From NCBI RefSeq assembly GCF_001905825.1, contig NZ_LIVV01000005.1, positions 594,530 to 658,529 of the forward strand: 64,000 bases of DNA. The letters run 5' to 3'. This document shows, piece after piece, positions 24,809 to 32,993 of this stretch. The stretch's first letter is position 1, and each line of letters starts with the position of its first letter. Source of the DNA: Streptomyces sp. CB02009. GTDB taxonomy: Bacteria; Actinomycetota; Actinomycetes; Streptomycetales; Streptomycetaceae. The position numbers and the translations under genes are program-made. Below the pieces are notes generated by a model, which had not been told where the DNA came from, searched no databases, and saw nothing but the letters and a program-made list of their open reading frames with translations.

Positions 24809-25771
24809 ATGCCTGACCAGGCATTTGACGGAGCGTTCGACACGGCGGGCGCCGCACCGGGGGACGGTGCGGTGCCCGCCGTGCGCATCGAGGGCCTCTG
24901 GAAGCGATTCGGCCAGCAGATCGCGGTGAACGGCATCGACCTGGTGCTGCCCGCGGGCAAGTTCATCGGGCTCGTGGGCCCCAACGGCGCCGGCAAGACC
25001 ACCACCCTCTCGATGATCACCGGCCTGCTCCGCCCGGACCAGGGACGCATCCAGGTCGCCGGGCACGACGTATGGGCCGACCCCGAGTCGGTCGCCCAGG
25101 TCAAGGCGCGGATCGGCATCCTGCCCGAGGGCCTGCGGCTCTTCGAGCGGCTGTCCGGCCGCGAACTCCTCGCGTACAGCGGCCGGCTGCGCGGGCTGCC
25201 CGGCGCCGAGGTCGACAAGCGGGCCGCGCAGCTCCTCGACGTCCTCGACCTCACCGGCTCGCAGAACAAGCTGGTCGTCGACTACTCGACCGGCATGCGG
25301 AAGAAGATCGGGCTCGCGGCGGCGCTCCTCCACAACCCCGAGGTGCTCTTCCTCGACGAGCCCTTCGAGGGCGTCGACCCGGTCTCGGCGCAGACCATCC
25401 GCGGCGTCCTGGAGCGGTACACCTCCTCCGGCGCCACCGTCGTCTTCTCCAGCCACGTGATGGAGCTCGTCGAGTCGCTCTGCGACTGGGTCGCCGTGAT
25501 GGCGGCCGGCCGGATCCGCGCCCAGGGCACGCTCGCGGAGGTGCGGGGCGACGCACCGTCGCTGCAGGCGGCGTTCCTGGAGCTCGTCGGCGCGAACGGG
25601 CGCGAGGCGGCGGGCGACTCCCTGGACTGGCTGGGCGGCGGGGCGGGGGCTGCCGGCGGGTCTGGCGGCGCCGGCGGGTCTGGCGGCACCGGCGCTCCGG
25701 GTGGTTCCGGTGCCTCGGATGCCTCGGAGGCTTCGGGTGGCTCCGGTGTTACGGGTGAGGCACAGCGATGA
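24809..25771 (+). CDS. ABC transporter ATP-binding protein
   Basis: 320 residues. Walker A is GPNGAGKTT (residues 57-65), the signature is YSTGMRKKIGLAAALL, and Walker B is VLFLDEPFEGVDPVS. The H-loop is in VVFSSHVMELVESL. It is the ABC-2/exporter type. The last 45 residues are a Gly/Ser/Ala-rich repetitive tail (GGSGGAGGSGG type) absent from the family core. The gene overlaps the permease start by four bases (ATGA), so the two products form one exporter. Confidence 0.93.
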   Translation: MPDQAFDGAFDTAGAAPGDGAVPAVRIEGLWKRFGQQIAVNGIDLVLPAGKFIGLVGPNGAGKTTTLSMITGLLRPDQGRIQVAGHDVWADPESVAQVKARIGILPEGLRLFERLSGRELLAYSGRLRGLPGAEVDKRAAQLLDVLDLTGSQNKLVVDYSTGMRKKIGLAAALLHNPEVLFLDEPFEGVDPVSAQTIRGVLERYTSSGATVVFSSHVMELVESLCDWVAVMAAGRIRAQGTLAEVRGDAPSLQAAFLELVGANGREAAGDSLDWLGGGAGAAGGSGGAGGSGGTGAPGGSGASDASEASGGSGVTGEAQR

Positions 25772-27423
25772 GTGCCTTCCCGACCACGGCCGCCGATGAG
25801 ACCGCAGCCCCGGCCGCCGGCTCCGTCCCCTCCCTCACCTCCGTGTTCGTCCGGCTCAAGCTGAGCCTGCTGCGCAACGGGCTGCGGCAGTCGGGCGGGC
25901 GGACGGCCGCGTACATCCTGTCCATCGTCTTCGGCGCGATCCTCGCCGCGGCCCTCCTGCTGGCCTTCGTCCTGCTGCGGGGCAACGCCGACGCCGCCAG
26001 CGTCGCGATCCTGCTCTCGGGGGCGCTCGCGCTCTCCTGGGCGGTGATGCCGCTGTTCATCCCCAGCGGTGACGAGACCCTCGACCCGTCGCGGCTCGTC
26101 ATGCTGCCGCTGCTGCCGCGGCCGCTGATCCGCGCGCTGCTCGTGGCCTCCCTCGTGGGTGTCGGCCCCGTCCTCACCCTCGTCCTGGCCCTGGGCGCCG
26201 CGCTGTCCGTCGCCCACGGCGCGGGCGGCACCGTGCTCGCCGTCCTCGCCGTACCGCTGACGGCCGTGACGTGCGTGGCGCTGTCCCGGGCCGTGGCCGC
26301 CGCCAACATCCGGCTCCTCACCTCCCGCAAGGGCCGGGACCTGGCCCTGCTCAGCGGCCTGCTCATCGCCGTCGGCATGCAGGTCGTGAACTTCGGCGCC
26401 CAGCGCCTCGGCGAGGCCGGCGGTCTGGAGTCGCTCGAACCCGCGACGGCCGTCGTCGGCTGGCTGCCGCCCGCCGCCGCGATCGCCGCGGTCGACTCCG
26501 CGAGCCAGGGCGACTACGCCGTGGCGGCGGTCCGGCTGCTGCTCACGGCGGTCGCGCTCGCGGCGCTCCTGTACTGGTGGCAGCGGAGCCTCGTACGGCT
26601 GATGGTCGAGCCCGACGGCTCCACGATCGGCGCCGCCTCCGACACGGGCGGCCGTGACAAGGCCGACGGCACGGGGCTGCTCGCCCGGATCCTGCCGGAC
26701 GGGCGCACGGGCGCGGTCATGGAGCGCAGCCTGCGCTATCTGTGGCGCGACCCGAAGACGAAGGCCGGGGCCGTGACCTCGCTCGCGCTCGGCCTGATCG
26801 TCCCGCTCGTCAACGCCCTGCAGGGCACGGGCTCGATCTACTGGGCGTGCTTCGCCTCCGGCATGCTCGGCATGCTGATGTACAACCAGTTCGGACAGGA
26901 CACCTCGGCGTTCTGGATGGTCGCCCAGACCATCTCGACGACGGCCGACGCGTACGCCGAACTCAAGGCGCGGGCCCTGGCCCTGCTCATGGTCACCCTG
27001 CCGTACGCGGTCTTCGTCACGGTCCTCACGGTCGCCGTCCTCGGCGACTGGGAGCGGCTCCCGGACGCCGTCGGCCTGGCGCTCGGCCTGCTCGGCGCGA
27101 TGCTGGCGACGGGCTCGGTGGTCTCGGCCGTCTTCCCGTACTCGATCCCGCAGGACAGCGGTTACAAGAACGTGGCTCCGGGGCAGGGCGCCCTGGCCTG
27201 GATCTCGATCCTCGGCGGCATGCTGACGGCCCCGGTGCTGTGCGCGCCGCTGATCGGCGCGACGATCTACCTCCACGTCTCCGACCAGGAGTCCCTGCTG
27301 TGGCTGCTGTTCCCGGCCGGCACCCTCTACGGCGCGCTCCTGGTGTGGGTGGGCCTGAAGGTGGCGGCACCGCGGACGGTGCGGCGGCTGCCGGAGATCC
27401 TGGCGGCGGTCAGCAAGGGATAG
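25768..27423 (+). CDS. ABC exporter membrane protein
   Basis: 551 residues with about a dozen hydrophobic segments, for example ILSIVFGAILAAALLLAFVL, LVGVGPVLTLVLALGAALS and LVTLPYAVFVTVLTVAVLG (each read in part). It is the permease partner of the ATPase encoded just upstream and translationally coupled to it. The substrate is unknown. A strong hairpin terminator follows at 27451. Confidence 0.9.
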   Translation: MSAFPTTAADETAAPAAGSVPSLTSVFVRLKLSLLRNGLRQSGGRTAAYILSIVFGAILAAALLLAFVLLRGNADAASVAILLSGALALSWAVMPLFIPSGDETLDPSRLVMLPLLPRPLIRALLVASLVGVGPVLTLVLALGAALSVAHGAGGTVLAVLAVPLTAVTCVALSRAVAAANIRLLTSRKGRDLALLSGLLIAVGMQVVNFGAQRLGEAGGLESLEPATAVVGWLPPAAAIAAVDSASQGDYAVAAVRLLLTAVALAALLYWWQRSLVRLMVEPDGSTIGAASDTGGRDKADGTGLLARILPDGRTGAVMERSLRYLWRDPKTKAGAVTSLALGLIVPLVNALQGTGSIYWACFASGMLGMLMYNQFGQDTSAFWMVAQTISTTADAYAELKARALALLMVTLPYAVFVTVLTVAVLGDWERLPDAVGLALGLLGAMLATGSVVSAVFPYSIPQDSGYKNVAPGQGALAWISILGGMLTAPVLCAPLIGATIYLHVSDQESLLWLLFPAGTLYGALLVWVGLKVAAPRTVRRLPEILAAVSKG

Positions 27424-27450
27424 CCACCGCGTCCCTCCCGACGCGTACGG

Positions 27451-27485
27451 CGACGGCCCGCCCGGACCATCCGGGCGGGCCGTCG
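27451..27485. terminator. Bidirectional hairpin terminator
   Basis: CGACGGCCCGCCCGG (27451-27465) pairs perfectly with CCGGGCGGGCCGTCG (27471-27485) over a five-base loop, between the ABC permease and the convergent AhpD-like gene. Confidence 0.85.
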
Positions 27486-27506
27486 GCGTTCGTCGGTGCT
27501 CGTCCG

Positions 27507-27980
27507 TCACGCGTGCCGGCCGGGCCGGTAGTCGCCGGCGGGCTGACGGGTGATGGCGTTGCCGCGGTTGAAGGCGTTGATGAGGGCGATCTGGGTCACC
27601 AGGACGGCGAGCTGCTCGTCGTCGAAGTGCTTGACGGCCTCGGCCCAGGCCTCGTCCGTGACCCCGGCCCCGTCGGCGAGGCGGGTGCCCTGCTCCGTCA
27701 GCTCCAGGGCGGCGCGCTCCGCGTCGGTGAAGACGGTGGCCTCGCGCCAGGCGGCGACCATGTGGAGCCGTACCGAGGTCTCCCCGGCAGCGGCGGCGTC
27801 CTTGGTGTGCATGTCGAGACAGGCTCCGCAGCCGTTGATCTGGCTGGCGCGGATCTTGACGAGCTCCTGGGTGGCGGCGGGCAGCGACGAGCCCTCGGCG
27901 ATCGCCTGGTTCGCCGCGATGACGTGCTTCCAGGCCTTGACGGCGACCGGGCTGCCGAACATGTTCAGACGCGCACTCAT
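27507..27980 (-). CDS. Carboxymuconolactone decarboxylase (AhpD-like) family protein
   Basis: 157 residues, one CMD domain. The redox CxxCxxxH motif is intact in INGCGACLDMH (C51, C54, H58), as in AhpD-type alkylhydroperoxidases. It is probably a peroxidase or thiol-redox enzyme. Upstream on the minus strand lies TGTCACA then CGTC, the ECF41-type promoter signature, giving a leader of about 30 bases. ECF41 sigma factors are known to control CMD-family genes. Confidence 0.92.
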   Translation of the reverse strand: MSARLNMFGSPVAVKAWKHVIAANQAIAEGSSLPAATQELVKIRASQINGCGACLDMHTKDAAAAGETSVRLHMVAAWREATVFTDAERAALELTEQGTRLADGAGVTDEAWAEAVKHFDDEQLAVLVTQIALINAFNRGNAITRQPAGDYRPGRHA

Positions 27981-28019
27981 GACGAGCTCCTCCGTGCTGG
28001 TGGGTGACTACACCCCCTG

Positions 28020-28047
28020 GACGGAACGGGCCCGCCGGGATGTGACA
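28020..28047 (-). promoter_or_regulatory. ECF41-type promoter (TGTCACA-N17-CGTC)
   Basis: Read on the minus strand: TGTCACA at 28047-28041, a 17-base spacer, and CGTC at 28023-28020, about 40 bases upstream of the AhpD-like start. The -35 element is embedded in the palindrome GGGATGTGACATCCC. Confidence 0.6.
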
Positions 28048-28078
28048 TCCCGGAAGGTGACGTAGGTCTCGCGGCGGC

Positions 28079-28678
28079 TCACGGGCGGTACGAGGCGACC
28101 AGGCGGGCCAGGTGGCGGCCCGCCAGTTCCAGGGGGGTCGCGCTGCGGGCGACCTGGGCCGCCAGTTCCGCGCCCTCCAGCGTGGCGATCACCGTGTGCG
28201 CCAGCTCCTCCGCGTCCGTCTCCGGGAAGCCCGACGCGGCCAGCTTCCGGGCGACCACCGCCCGCCAGCGGGCGAAGGCCTCGGCCGCCGCCTCCTGGAC
28301 GCCGGGCGCGCTGTGCGCCGTACCGACGACGGTGGACGTGACCGGGCAGCCGTCGAGCCAGTCCGAGTCGCGCAGCCCCTCGACGAGGGAGGCGGTGAGC
28401 GCGACGAGCGCCTTCTCGGGCTCCGGTTCCGCGTCCAGCGCCTCGGTGAGGAGTTCGGCGAACTCCTCGTCGCCGAGCCTGACCGCCGCGGTGCCGAGCT
28501 CCTGCTTGCCGCCGGGGAAGAAGTGGTACACGGAGCCGAGGGTCGCCCCGGCCTCGACGGAGATCTGCTTGATGCCGGTGCCCTCGTAGCCCTGGCGCTG
28601 CATCAGGCGTGAGGTCGTGCGGACGATCCGCTCGCGGGTTCCGGCGGTCTCGGGATCGTGCGGGGCCTTGGTCTTCAC
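28079..28678 (-). CDS. TetR/AcrR family transcriptional regulator
   Basis: 199 residues. The N-terminal HTH (RERIVRTTSRLMQRQGYEGTGIKQIS ... GATLGSVYHFFP, in pieces) is typical of TetR repressors, LmrA/YxaF-like branch. It is divergent from the imine-reductase-like gene at 28773. The intergenic region contains two copies of a 16-base palindrome TAGAGCG(A/T)TCGTTCTA that should be its operators, so it probably represses itself and the reductase. Confidence 0.93.
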   Translation of the reverse strand: MKTKAPHDPETAGTRERIVRTTSRLMQRQGYEGTGIKQISVEAGATLGSVYHFFPGGKQELGTAAVRLGDEEFAELLTEALDAEPEPEKALVALTASLVEGLRDSDWLDGCPVTSTVVGTAHSAPGVQEAAAEAFARWRAVVARKLAASGFPETDAEELAHTVIATLEGAELAAQVARSATPLELAGRHLARLVASYRP

Positions 28679-28696
28679 GTCACCAGGGTACCGAAC

Positions 28697-28753
28697 TAGA
28701 GCGATCGTTCTAGCCCTGTGCTACGTTCCTCTCTAGATAGAGCGTTCGTTCTA
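28697..28753. promoter_or_regulatory. Twin TetR operators
   Basis: TAGAGCGATCGTTCTA (28697-28712) and TAGAGCGTTCGTTCTA (28738-28753) differ at one base and have centres 41 bases apart, about four helical turns. They lie between the divergent TetR (start 28678) and reductase (start 28773) genes. Confidence 0.85.
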
Positions 28754-28772
28754 GTGACTCGGGGAGAACTCT

Positions 28773-29663
28773 GTGAACACGTCCGCCACGCACCACCCGT
28801 CCGCGTCCGTGACCGTCGTCGGCCTCGGCCCCATGGGCCGCGCCATGGCCGGCGCCTACCTCGACGCCGGCTACCGCGTCACCGTCTGGAACCGCACCGC
28901 GAGCCGCGCCGACGACCTGGTCGCCCGGGGCGCCGTCCTCGCCGCCACCGTCGAGGAGGCCCTGCGGGCCAACGAAGCGGTGGTGCTGAGCCTCACCGAC
29001 TACGCCGCCATGTACGCGATCCTCGAACCCGCCGCCGCCGCGCTGGAGGGGCGCGTCCTGGTCAACCTCAGCTCGGACACCCCGGAAGAGGCCCGCAAGG
29101 GCGCCGCCTGGGCGGCGAAGCACGGGGCGCGGCACCTCACCGGCGGGGTCCAGACACCGCCGTCCGGCATCGGTGCGCCGGAGTCCAGCACGTACTACAG
29201 CGGCCCCCGCGACCTCTTCGAGGAGTACGAGGGCCTCCTGAAGGTGCTGACGGACACCGATTACCGGGGCGAGGACCCGGGGCTGGCCGCGCTCTACTAC
29301 CAGCTCCAGATGGACCTCTTCTGGACCGCCCTGACCGCCTGGCTGCACATGGCGGCGGTGGCGGACGCGAACGGCATCGCGCTCTCCGAGATCAAGCCGT
29401 ACGCGAGCCGGACGCTGACCGGGATGGACCAGTTCCTCGACTTCTACACGCCGCGGATCGAGGCCGGCGACCACGGGGGCGACGTCGACCGGATCTCGAT
29501 GGCCGTGGCCAGCCTCGACCACGTCGTCCACACGACCCGGGACTCGGGCGTGGACCCGGCACTGCCGGCCGCCGTCCTGGAGGCGTTCCGGCGGGCGGCG
29601 TCCGCGGGCTACCAGGACGACAGCCTGACCCGGCTGTTCGAGGTGTTCGGCCGACGGCCCTGA
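28773..29663 (+). CDS. Imine reductase-like NAD(P)-binding protein
   Basis: 296 residues of the beta-hydroxyacid dehydrogenase superfamily. The cofactor motif is VVGLGPMGRAMAGAYL followed by VWNRTASRADDL, and the imine-reductase hallmark GGVQTPPSGIGAPESSTYYSG is seen (read as GGxxxxPxxIGxPxxxxxYSG). The C-terminal helical domain supplies the dimer active site, with Asp181 in LQMDLFW aligning with the catalytic Asp of many R-type imine reductases (tentative). Natural substrates are mostly unknown. Start is GTG with GGGGAG upstream. It is controlled by the adjacent TetR. Confidence 0.88.
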   Translation: MNTSATHHPSASVTVVGLGPMGRAMAGAYLDAGYRVTVWNRTASRADDLVARGAVLAATVEEALRANEAVVLSLTDYAAMYAILEPAAAALEGRVLVNLSSDTPEEARKGAAWAAKHGARHLTGGVQTPPSGIGAPESSTYYSGPRDLFEEYEGLLKVLTDTDYRGEDPGLAALYYQLQMDLFWTALTAWLHMAAVADANGIALSEIKPYASRTLTGMDQFLDFYTPRIEAGDHGGDVDRISMAVASLDHVVHTTRDSGVDPALPAAVLEAFRRAASAGYQDDSLTRLFEVFGRRP

Positions 29664-29703
29664 CGCCGGGGCGGGGGCAGCGGGGGGCCGCGGGGCGGCG
29701 GGG

Positions 29704-29744
29704 CGGCGGGGCTGCGCGCAATTCGGATGCGCGGAGCCCCGCCG
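29704..29744. terminator. GC-rich hairpin after the imine reductase gene
   Basis: CGGCGGGGCT (29704-29713) pairs with AGCCCCGCCG (29735-29744). It lies only 20 bases upstream of the acetyltransferase start, so that gene probably has its own weak promoter or reads through. Confidence 0.6.
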
Positions 29745-29763
29745 TCTGCGACCCTCGCGCCTT

Positions 29764-30231
29764 GTGACCCTTGACGACCTTGAGATTCGACGCGCCGGCG
29801 ACTCCGACGCGGCCGCGGCAGCCGATGTGTGGCTGCGCTCCTTCGACGCCGCGCTGCCGACCGTACGCCGCGCGCACGACGACGACGCGGTACGGGGCTG
29901 GTTCGCCCATGTCGTCGTACCGCAGTCCGAGACCTGGGTCGCGGTCGCCGGCGAGACCGGCGTGGTGGGGGTCCTCGTCCTCGACGGCGGGGACCTGGAG
30001 CAGCTGTACCTCGACCCGTCGTGGCGCGGCCGCGGCCTGGGCGACCGCTTCGTCGAACTGGCCAAGCGGCAGCGGCCGGAGGGCTTGGACCTGTGGACCT
30101 TCCAGGTCAACGCACCGGCGCGGAGGTTCTACGAGCGGCACGGCTTCGTCGAGGCGGAACGGACGGACGGGCAGCGCAACGAGGAGCGCGAGCCGGACAT
30201 CCGTTACGTGTGGCGGCCCGCGAAGGACTGA
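29764..30231 (+). CDS. GNAT family N-acetyltransferase
   Basis: 155 residues. The acetyl-CoA binding motif A is LYLDPSWRGRGLGDRFVELA and motif B is ARRFYERHGF. Substrate unknown. Start is GTG 29764, closely after a hairpin and with no clear ribosome binding site. Confidence 0.88.
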   Translation: MTLDDLEIRRAGDSDAAAAADVWLRSFDAALPTVRRAHDDDAVRGWFAHVVVPQSETWVAVAGETGVVGVLVLDGGDLEQLYLDPSWRGRGLGDRFVELAKRQRPEGLDLWTFQVNAPARRFYERHGFVEAERTDGQRNEEREPDIRYVWRPAKD

Positions 30232-30291
30232 CCCGGGACGGCCCGCCGACGGCACGACGCACCGACCGGGCGCCGTGCCCCCGGCGGGCGG

Positions 30292-30831
30292 CTACGGCGC
30301 GGGGACGGGGCCCGCGCCCGGCCGCTCCGCGCGGATCAGGGAGTAGAGCACCGCGTCGCGCCACCGTCCGGCGAGCCACACCGCGGACCGCAGCACGCCC
30401 TCCCTGGCGAAGCCCGCCTTCTCCAGCGCGCGCTGCTCGGCGATGTTGTCGACGTCGGTCCAGGCCTGGACGCGTTCGGCCCGCGTGTGGTCGAACAGGT
30501 ACTCCGCCACGAGGCGCTGGGCCTGGGTGCCCGTCCCTCGGCCGCGCGCGCCGGGCACCAGCTGGATCGCCAGGCTCCAGTTGGCCATGTCGGGGCCCCA
30601 GCTGCCGGGGTACCACTTGACCCGGCCCACCGTCACCCCGCCCTCGGCGACCGCGAGGGTTCCGCCGTCGTGGCCGAGGAGGCCGTTCTCCGCGAAGCGG
30701 CGGCGGAGGTCGGCGGTCGGCTGGAAGCCGGCCCACGCGTGGGGTCCGGCGCCCTCCGGTCCGCTCAACTCCTCCTCGAACAGGTCGAGATCCTCGGCGG
30801 TGACGGGGCGCAGTGTGATGTCGTCCGACAC
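30292..30831 (-). CDS. GNAT family N-acetyltransferase (RimJ/RimL-like)
   Basis: 179 residues. It resembles the Acetyltransf_3 branch that acetylates ribosomal proteins or small molecules: a DEL/NWSLAIQLVPGARGRGTG motif A region and NIAEQRALEKAGF motif B. Convergent with the preceding acetyltransferase gene. Its target cannot be told from sequence. Confidence 0.88.
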   Translation of the reverse strand: MSDDITLRPVTAEDLDLFEEELSGPEGAGPHAWAGFQPTADLRRRFAENGLLGHDGGTLAVAEGGVTVGRVKWYPGSWGPDMANWSLAIQLVPGARGRGTGTQAQRLVAEYLFDHTRAERVQAWTDVDNIAEQRALEKAGFAREGVLRSAVWLAGRWRDAVLYSLIRAERPGAGPVPAP

Positions 30832-30923
30832 GGTACGGCTCCTGGTGCTCGGCGTGTGACGTTGGCGCCTGACGAGACGCGCTCCGACGGGACGCCAGTT
30901 CCGCCGCGCCGATCGTCGCCGGG

Positions 30924-32225
30924 TCAGGAGCGGACGAGGACCGCCCCGCCCGCGTACCGCGCGGAGGCGCCGAGCTCCTCCTCGATCCTGATGAGCTGGT
31001 TGTACTTCGCGGTGCGGTCGGACCGGGACAGCGAGCCGGTCTTGATCTGCCCGCAGCCGGTCGCCACCGCCAGGTCCGCGATGGTGGTGTCCTCCGTCTC
31101 GCCGGAGCGGTGCGACATGACGGCGGTCCAGCCGGCGCGGTGCGCGGTGGCGACCGTGGCGAGGGCCTCGGTCAGGGTGCCGATCTGGTTGACCTTGACC
31201 AGGACCGAGTTGCCGACTCCGGTGCGGATGCCCTCGCGCAGCAGGTTCTCGTCGGTGCAGAACACGTCGTCGCCGGTGAGCTGGCAGCGGTCGCCGACGC
31301 GGGCGGTGAGCTCCCGCCAGCCGTCCAGGTCGTTCTCGGCCATCGGGTCCTCGATGGAGACGATCGGGTACGCGTCGATCAGCTTCGCCAGGTAGTCGGC
31401 GTGCTCGGTGGGCGTACGGCGGACGCCTTCGCCCTCGTACACGTACGCGCCGTCCCGGAAGAACTCCGAGGAGGCCGGGTCCATGACCAGGCCGATGTCC
31501 GTGCCGGGCCGGTAACCGGTGCGCTCGACGGCGGCCATGACGAAGTCGAGGGCCTCCTCCGCGGTGCGGAGCGCGGGGGCGAAGCCGCCCTCGTCGCCGA
31601 CGCCGGTGGCGTGTCCGGCGGCCAGCAGGTCGCGGCGGAGGGTGTGGAAGACCTCGGAGCCCATGCGGACGGCTTCCGCGAAGGTCTCGGCGCCGATCGG
31701 GGCGATCATGAACTCCTGGAAGTCCAGCGGGTTGTCGGCGTGTGCGCCGCCGTTGACGATGTTCATCATCGGCAGCGGGAGGAGTCGGGCGTCGGGGCCG
31801 CCGAGGTAGCGGTAGAGCGGCTGGCGGTGGGCCGCCGCCGCGGCCTTCGCGACGGCGAGGGAGACGCCGAGGAGGGCGTTGGCGCCGAGCCGGGACTTGT
31901 CGGCGGTGCCGTCGAGCGCGACGAGCGCGGCGTCGAGGCCGGCCTGGTCGTCGGCGTCGCGTCCGACGACCGCCGCCGCGATGTCGCCGTTGACGTGGGC
32001 GACGGCGCGGTCGACGCCCTTGCCGTGCCAGCGGGCGGAGTCCCCGTCGCGCAGTTCGACGGCTTCGCGTGCGCCGGTGGAGGCGCCGGAGGGGACGGCG
32101 GCGCGGCCGAGGGATCCGTCGGCGAGGAGGACATCGGCCTCGACGGTGGGGTTGCCCCGGCTGTCGATGACCCTGCGGGCGGTGACGGACGTGATGACGG
32201 TGGTCTCGGGTGCCGTGGAAGCCAT
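30924..32225 (-). CDS. eno: Enolase (probably the secondary paralogue)
   Basis: 433 residues starting at ATG 32225 with AAGGA upstream. It covers the whole family: RRVIDSRGNPTVEADV, SGASTGAREAVELRDGD, MMNIVNGGAHADN, VSIEDPMAENDLDGW, VKVNQIGTLTEAL and SHRSGETEDTTIADLAV, with catalytic Glu, Lys and His positions kept. It converts 2-phosphoglycerate to phosphoenolpyruvate. Streptomyces normally have a housekeeping eno in another conserved neighbourhood, so this copy is likely a second, conditionally expressed enolase. Its upstream region contains a 13-base tandem repeat shared with a divergent MarR gene. Confidence 0.95.
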   Translation of the reverse strand: MASTAPETTVITSVTARRVIDSRGNPTVEADVLLADGSLGRAAVPSGASTGAREAVELRDGDSARWHGKGVDRAVAHVNGDIAAAVVGRDADDQAGLDAALVALDGTADKSRLGANALLGVSLAVAKAAAAAHRQPLYRYLGGPDARLLPLPMMNIVNGGAHADNPLDFQEFMIAPIGAETFAEAVRMGSEVFHTLRRDLLAAGHATGVGDEGGFAPALRTAEEALDFVMAAVERTGYRPGTDIGLVMDPASSEFFRDGAYVYEGEGVRRTPTEHADYLAKLIDAYPIVSIEDPMAENDLDGWRELTARVGDRCQLTGDDVFCTDENLLREGIRTGVGNSVLVKVNQIGTLTEALATVATAHRAGWTAVMSHRSGETEDTTIADLAVATGCGQIKTGSLSRSDRTAKYNQLIRIEEELGASARYAGGAVLVRS

Positions 32226-32310
32226 GGTGGTCCTTCGTCTGGATGCATGCCGCGGCCCTGCTGCGACCACGCTGGCGCGTGCCGCGGCAGCACTGACTCT
32301 ACAGCCATGC

Positions 32311-32362
32311 TGTGCAGTTTGGCTGTGCAGTTTGGCTGTCGAGTTTGGCTGTTGAGTTGACG
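32311..32362. repeat. 13-base tandem repeat x4
   Basis: TGTGCAGTTTGGC (32311-32323), the same again (32324-32336), TGTCGAGTTTGGC (32337-32349) and TGTTGAGTTGACG (32350-32362). The array lies between the divergent enolase and MarR genes, in a less GC-rich context, and looks like a regulatory iteron array or a slippage-prone promoter spacer. Confidence 0.85.
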
Positions 32363-32441
32363 GCCCTTCGCCTCGCGCGGCCGGGCGTCCGGTACGGCTC
32401 CGCGGTCGGCCGCGGAGCCGTACCACCGGTTAAAGTGGCCT

Positions 32442-32864
32442 ATGCCCACCCCGGAACCCGCCGCCGTCGCCACCGAACTGCGTACCGCGATGGGCAAGCT
32501 CACGCGACGCGTGAAGCACGAGGACCGGATCCCGCTCGGCCACGTCTCCGTGCTCGGCACCCTGGACCGCGACGGCGCCATGACGACCAGCGATCTGGCG
32601 GCCGACCAGCGCGTACGGCCCCAGTCCATGGCCCGCTCGGTCGGGCTGCTCATGGAACAGGGACTCGTCGTCCGCCGGGCGCACCCCACGGACGGCCGCA
32701 AGTCCCTGGTGGAGCTCTCCCCCGCGGGACGGGACGCCCTCGACGCGGAACGCGGGCGCAGGGTGGGCTGGCTGGCCCAGGCGATCGAGCGGGAACTCAC
32801 CGGCGAGGAACGCGAGGTGCTGGCGCGCAGCGCCGCCCTGATGGAACGGCTGGCCGCGCGCTAG
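32442..32864 (+). CDS. MarR family transcriptional regulator
   Basis: 140 residues with the winged-helix core: AMTTSDLAADQRVRPQSMARSVG (recognition helix region, read in part) and the wing RRAHPTDGRKSLVELSPAG. MarR proteins respond to phenolic or oxidant ligands. A -10-like TAAAGT ends five bases before the ATG, so the mRNA is probably leaderless. Likely targets are itself, the divergent enolase and the AhpD-like gene downstream. Confidence 0.92.
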   Translation: MPTPEPAAVATELRTAMGKLTRRVKHEDRIPLGHVSVLGTLDRDGAMTTSDLAADQRVRPQSMARSVGLLMEQGLVVRRAHPTDGRKSLVELSPAGRDALDAERGRRVGWLAQAIERELTGEEREVLARSAALMERLAAR

Positions 32865-32921
32865 GAGGTGCCTTGCCGATCAGGCCGGGCACCCCCTGGG
32901 CGAAAAAAGTTTCCCGAGTCC

Positions 32922-32948
32922 TGTCACACCTTCGCGGGGCGCTCCGTC
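32922..32948 (+). promoter_or_regulatory. ECF41-type promoter (TGTCACA-N16-CGTC)
   Basis: TGTCACA (32922-32928), 16 bases, then CGTC (32945-32948), 45 bases before the CMD-family start codon. This matches the published ECF41 consensus as I recall it, and CMD-family genes are typical ECF41 targets. Confidence 0.7.
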
Positions 32949-32993
32949 AGTGCTGTGAAGACGCCGACGAGGCCACGACGAAGGAGCACAGCG

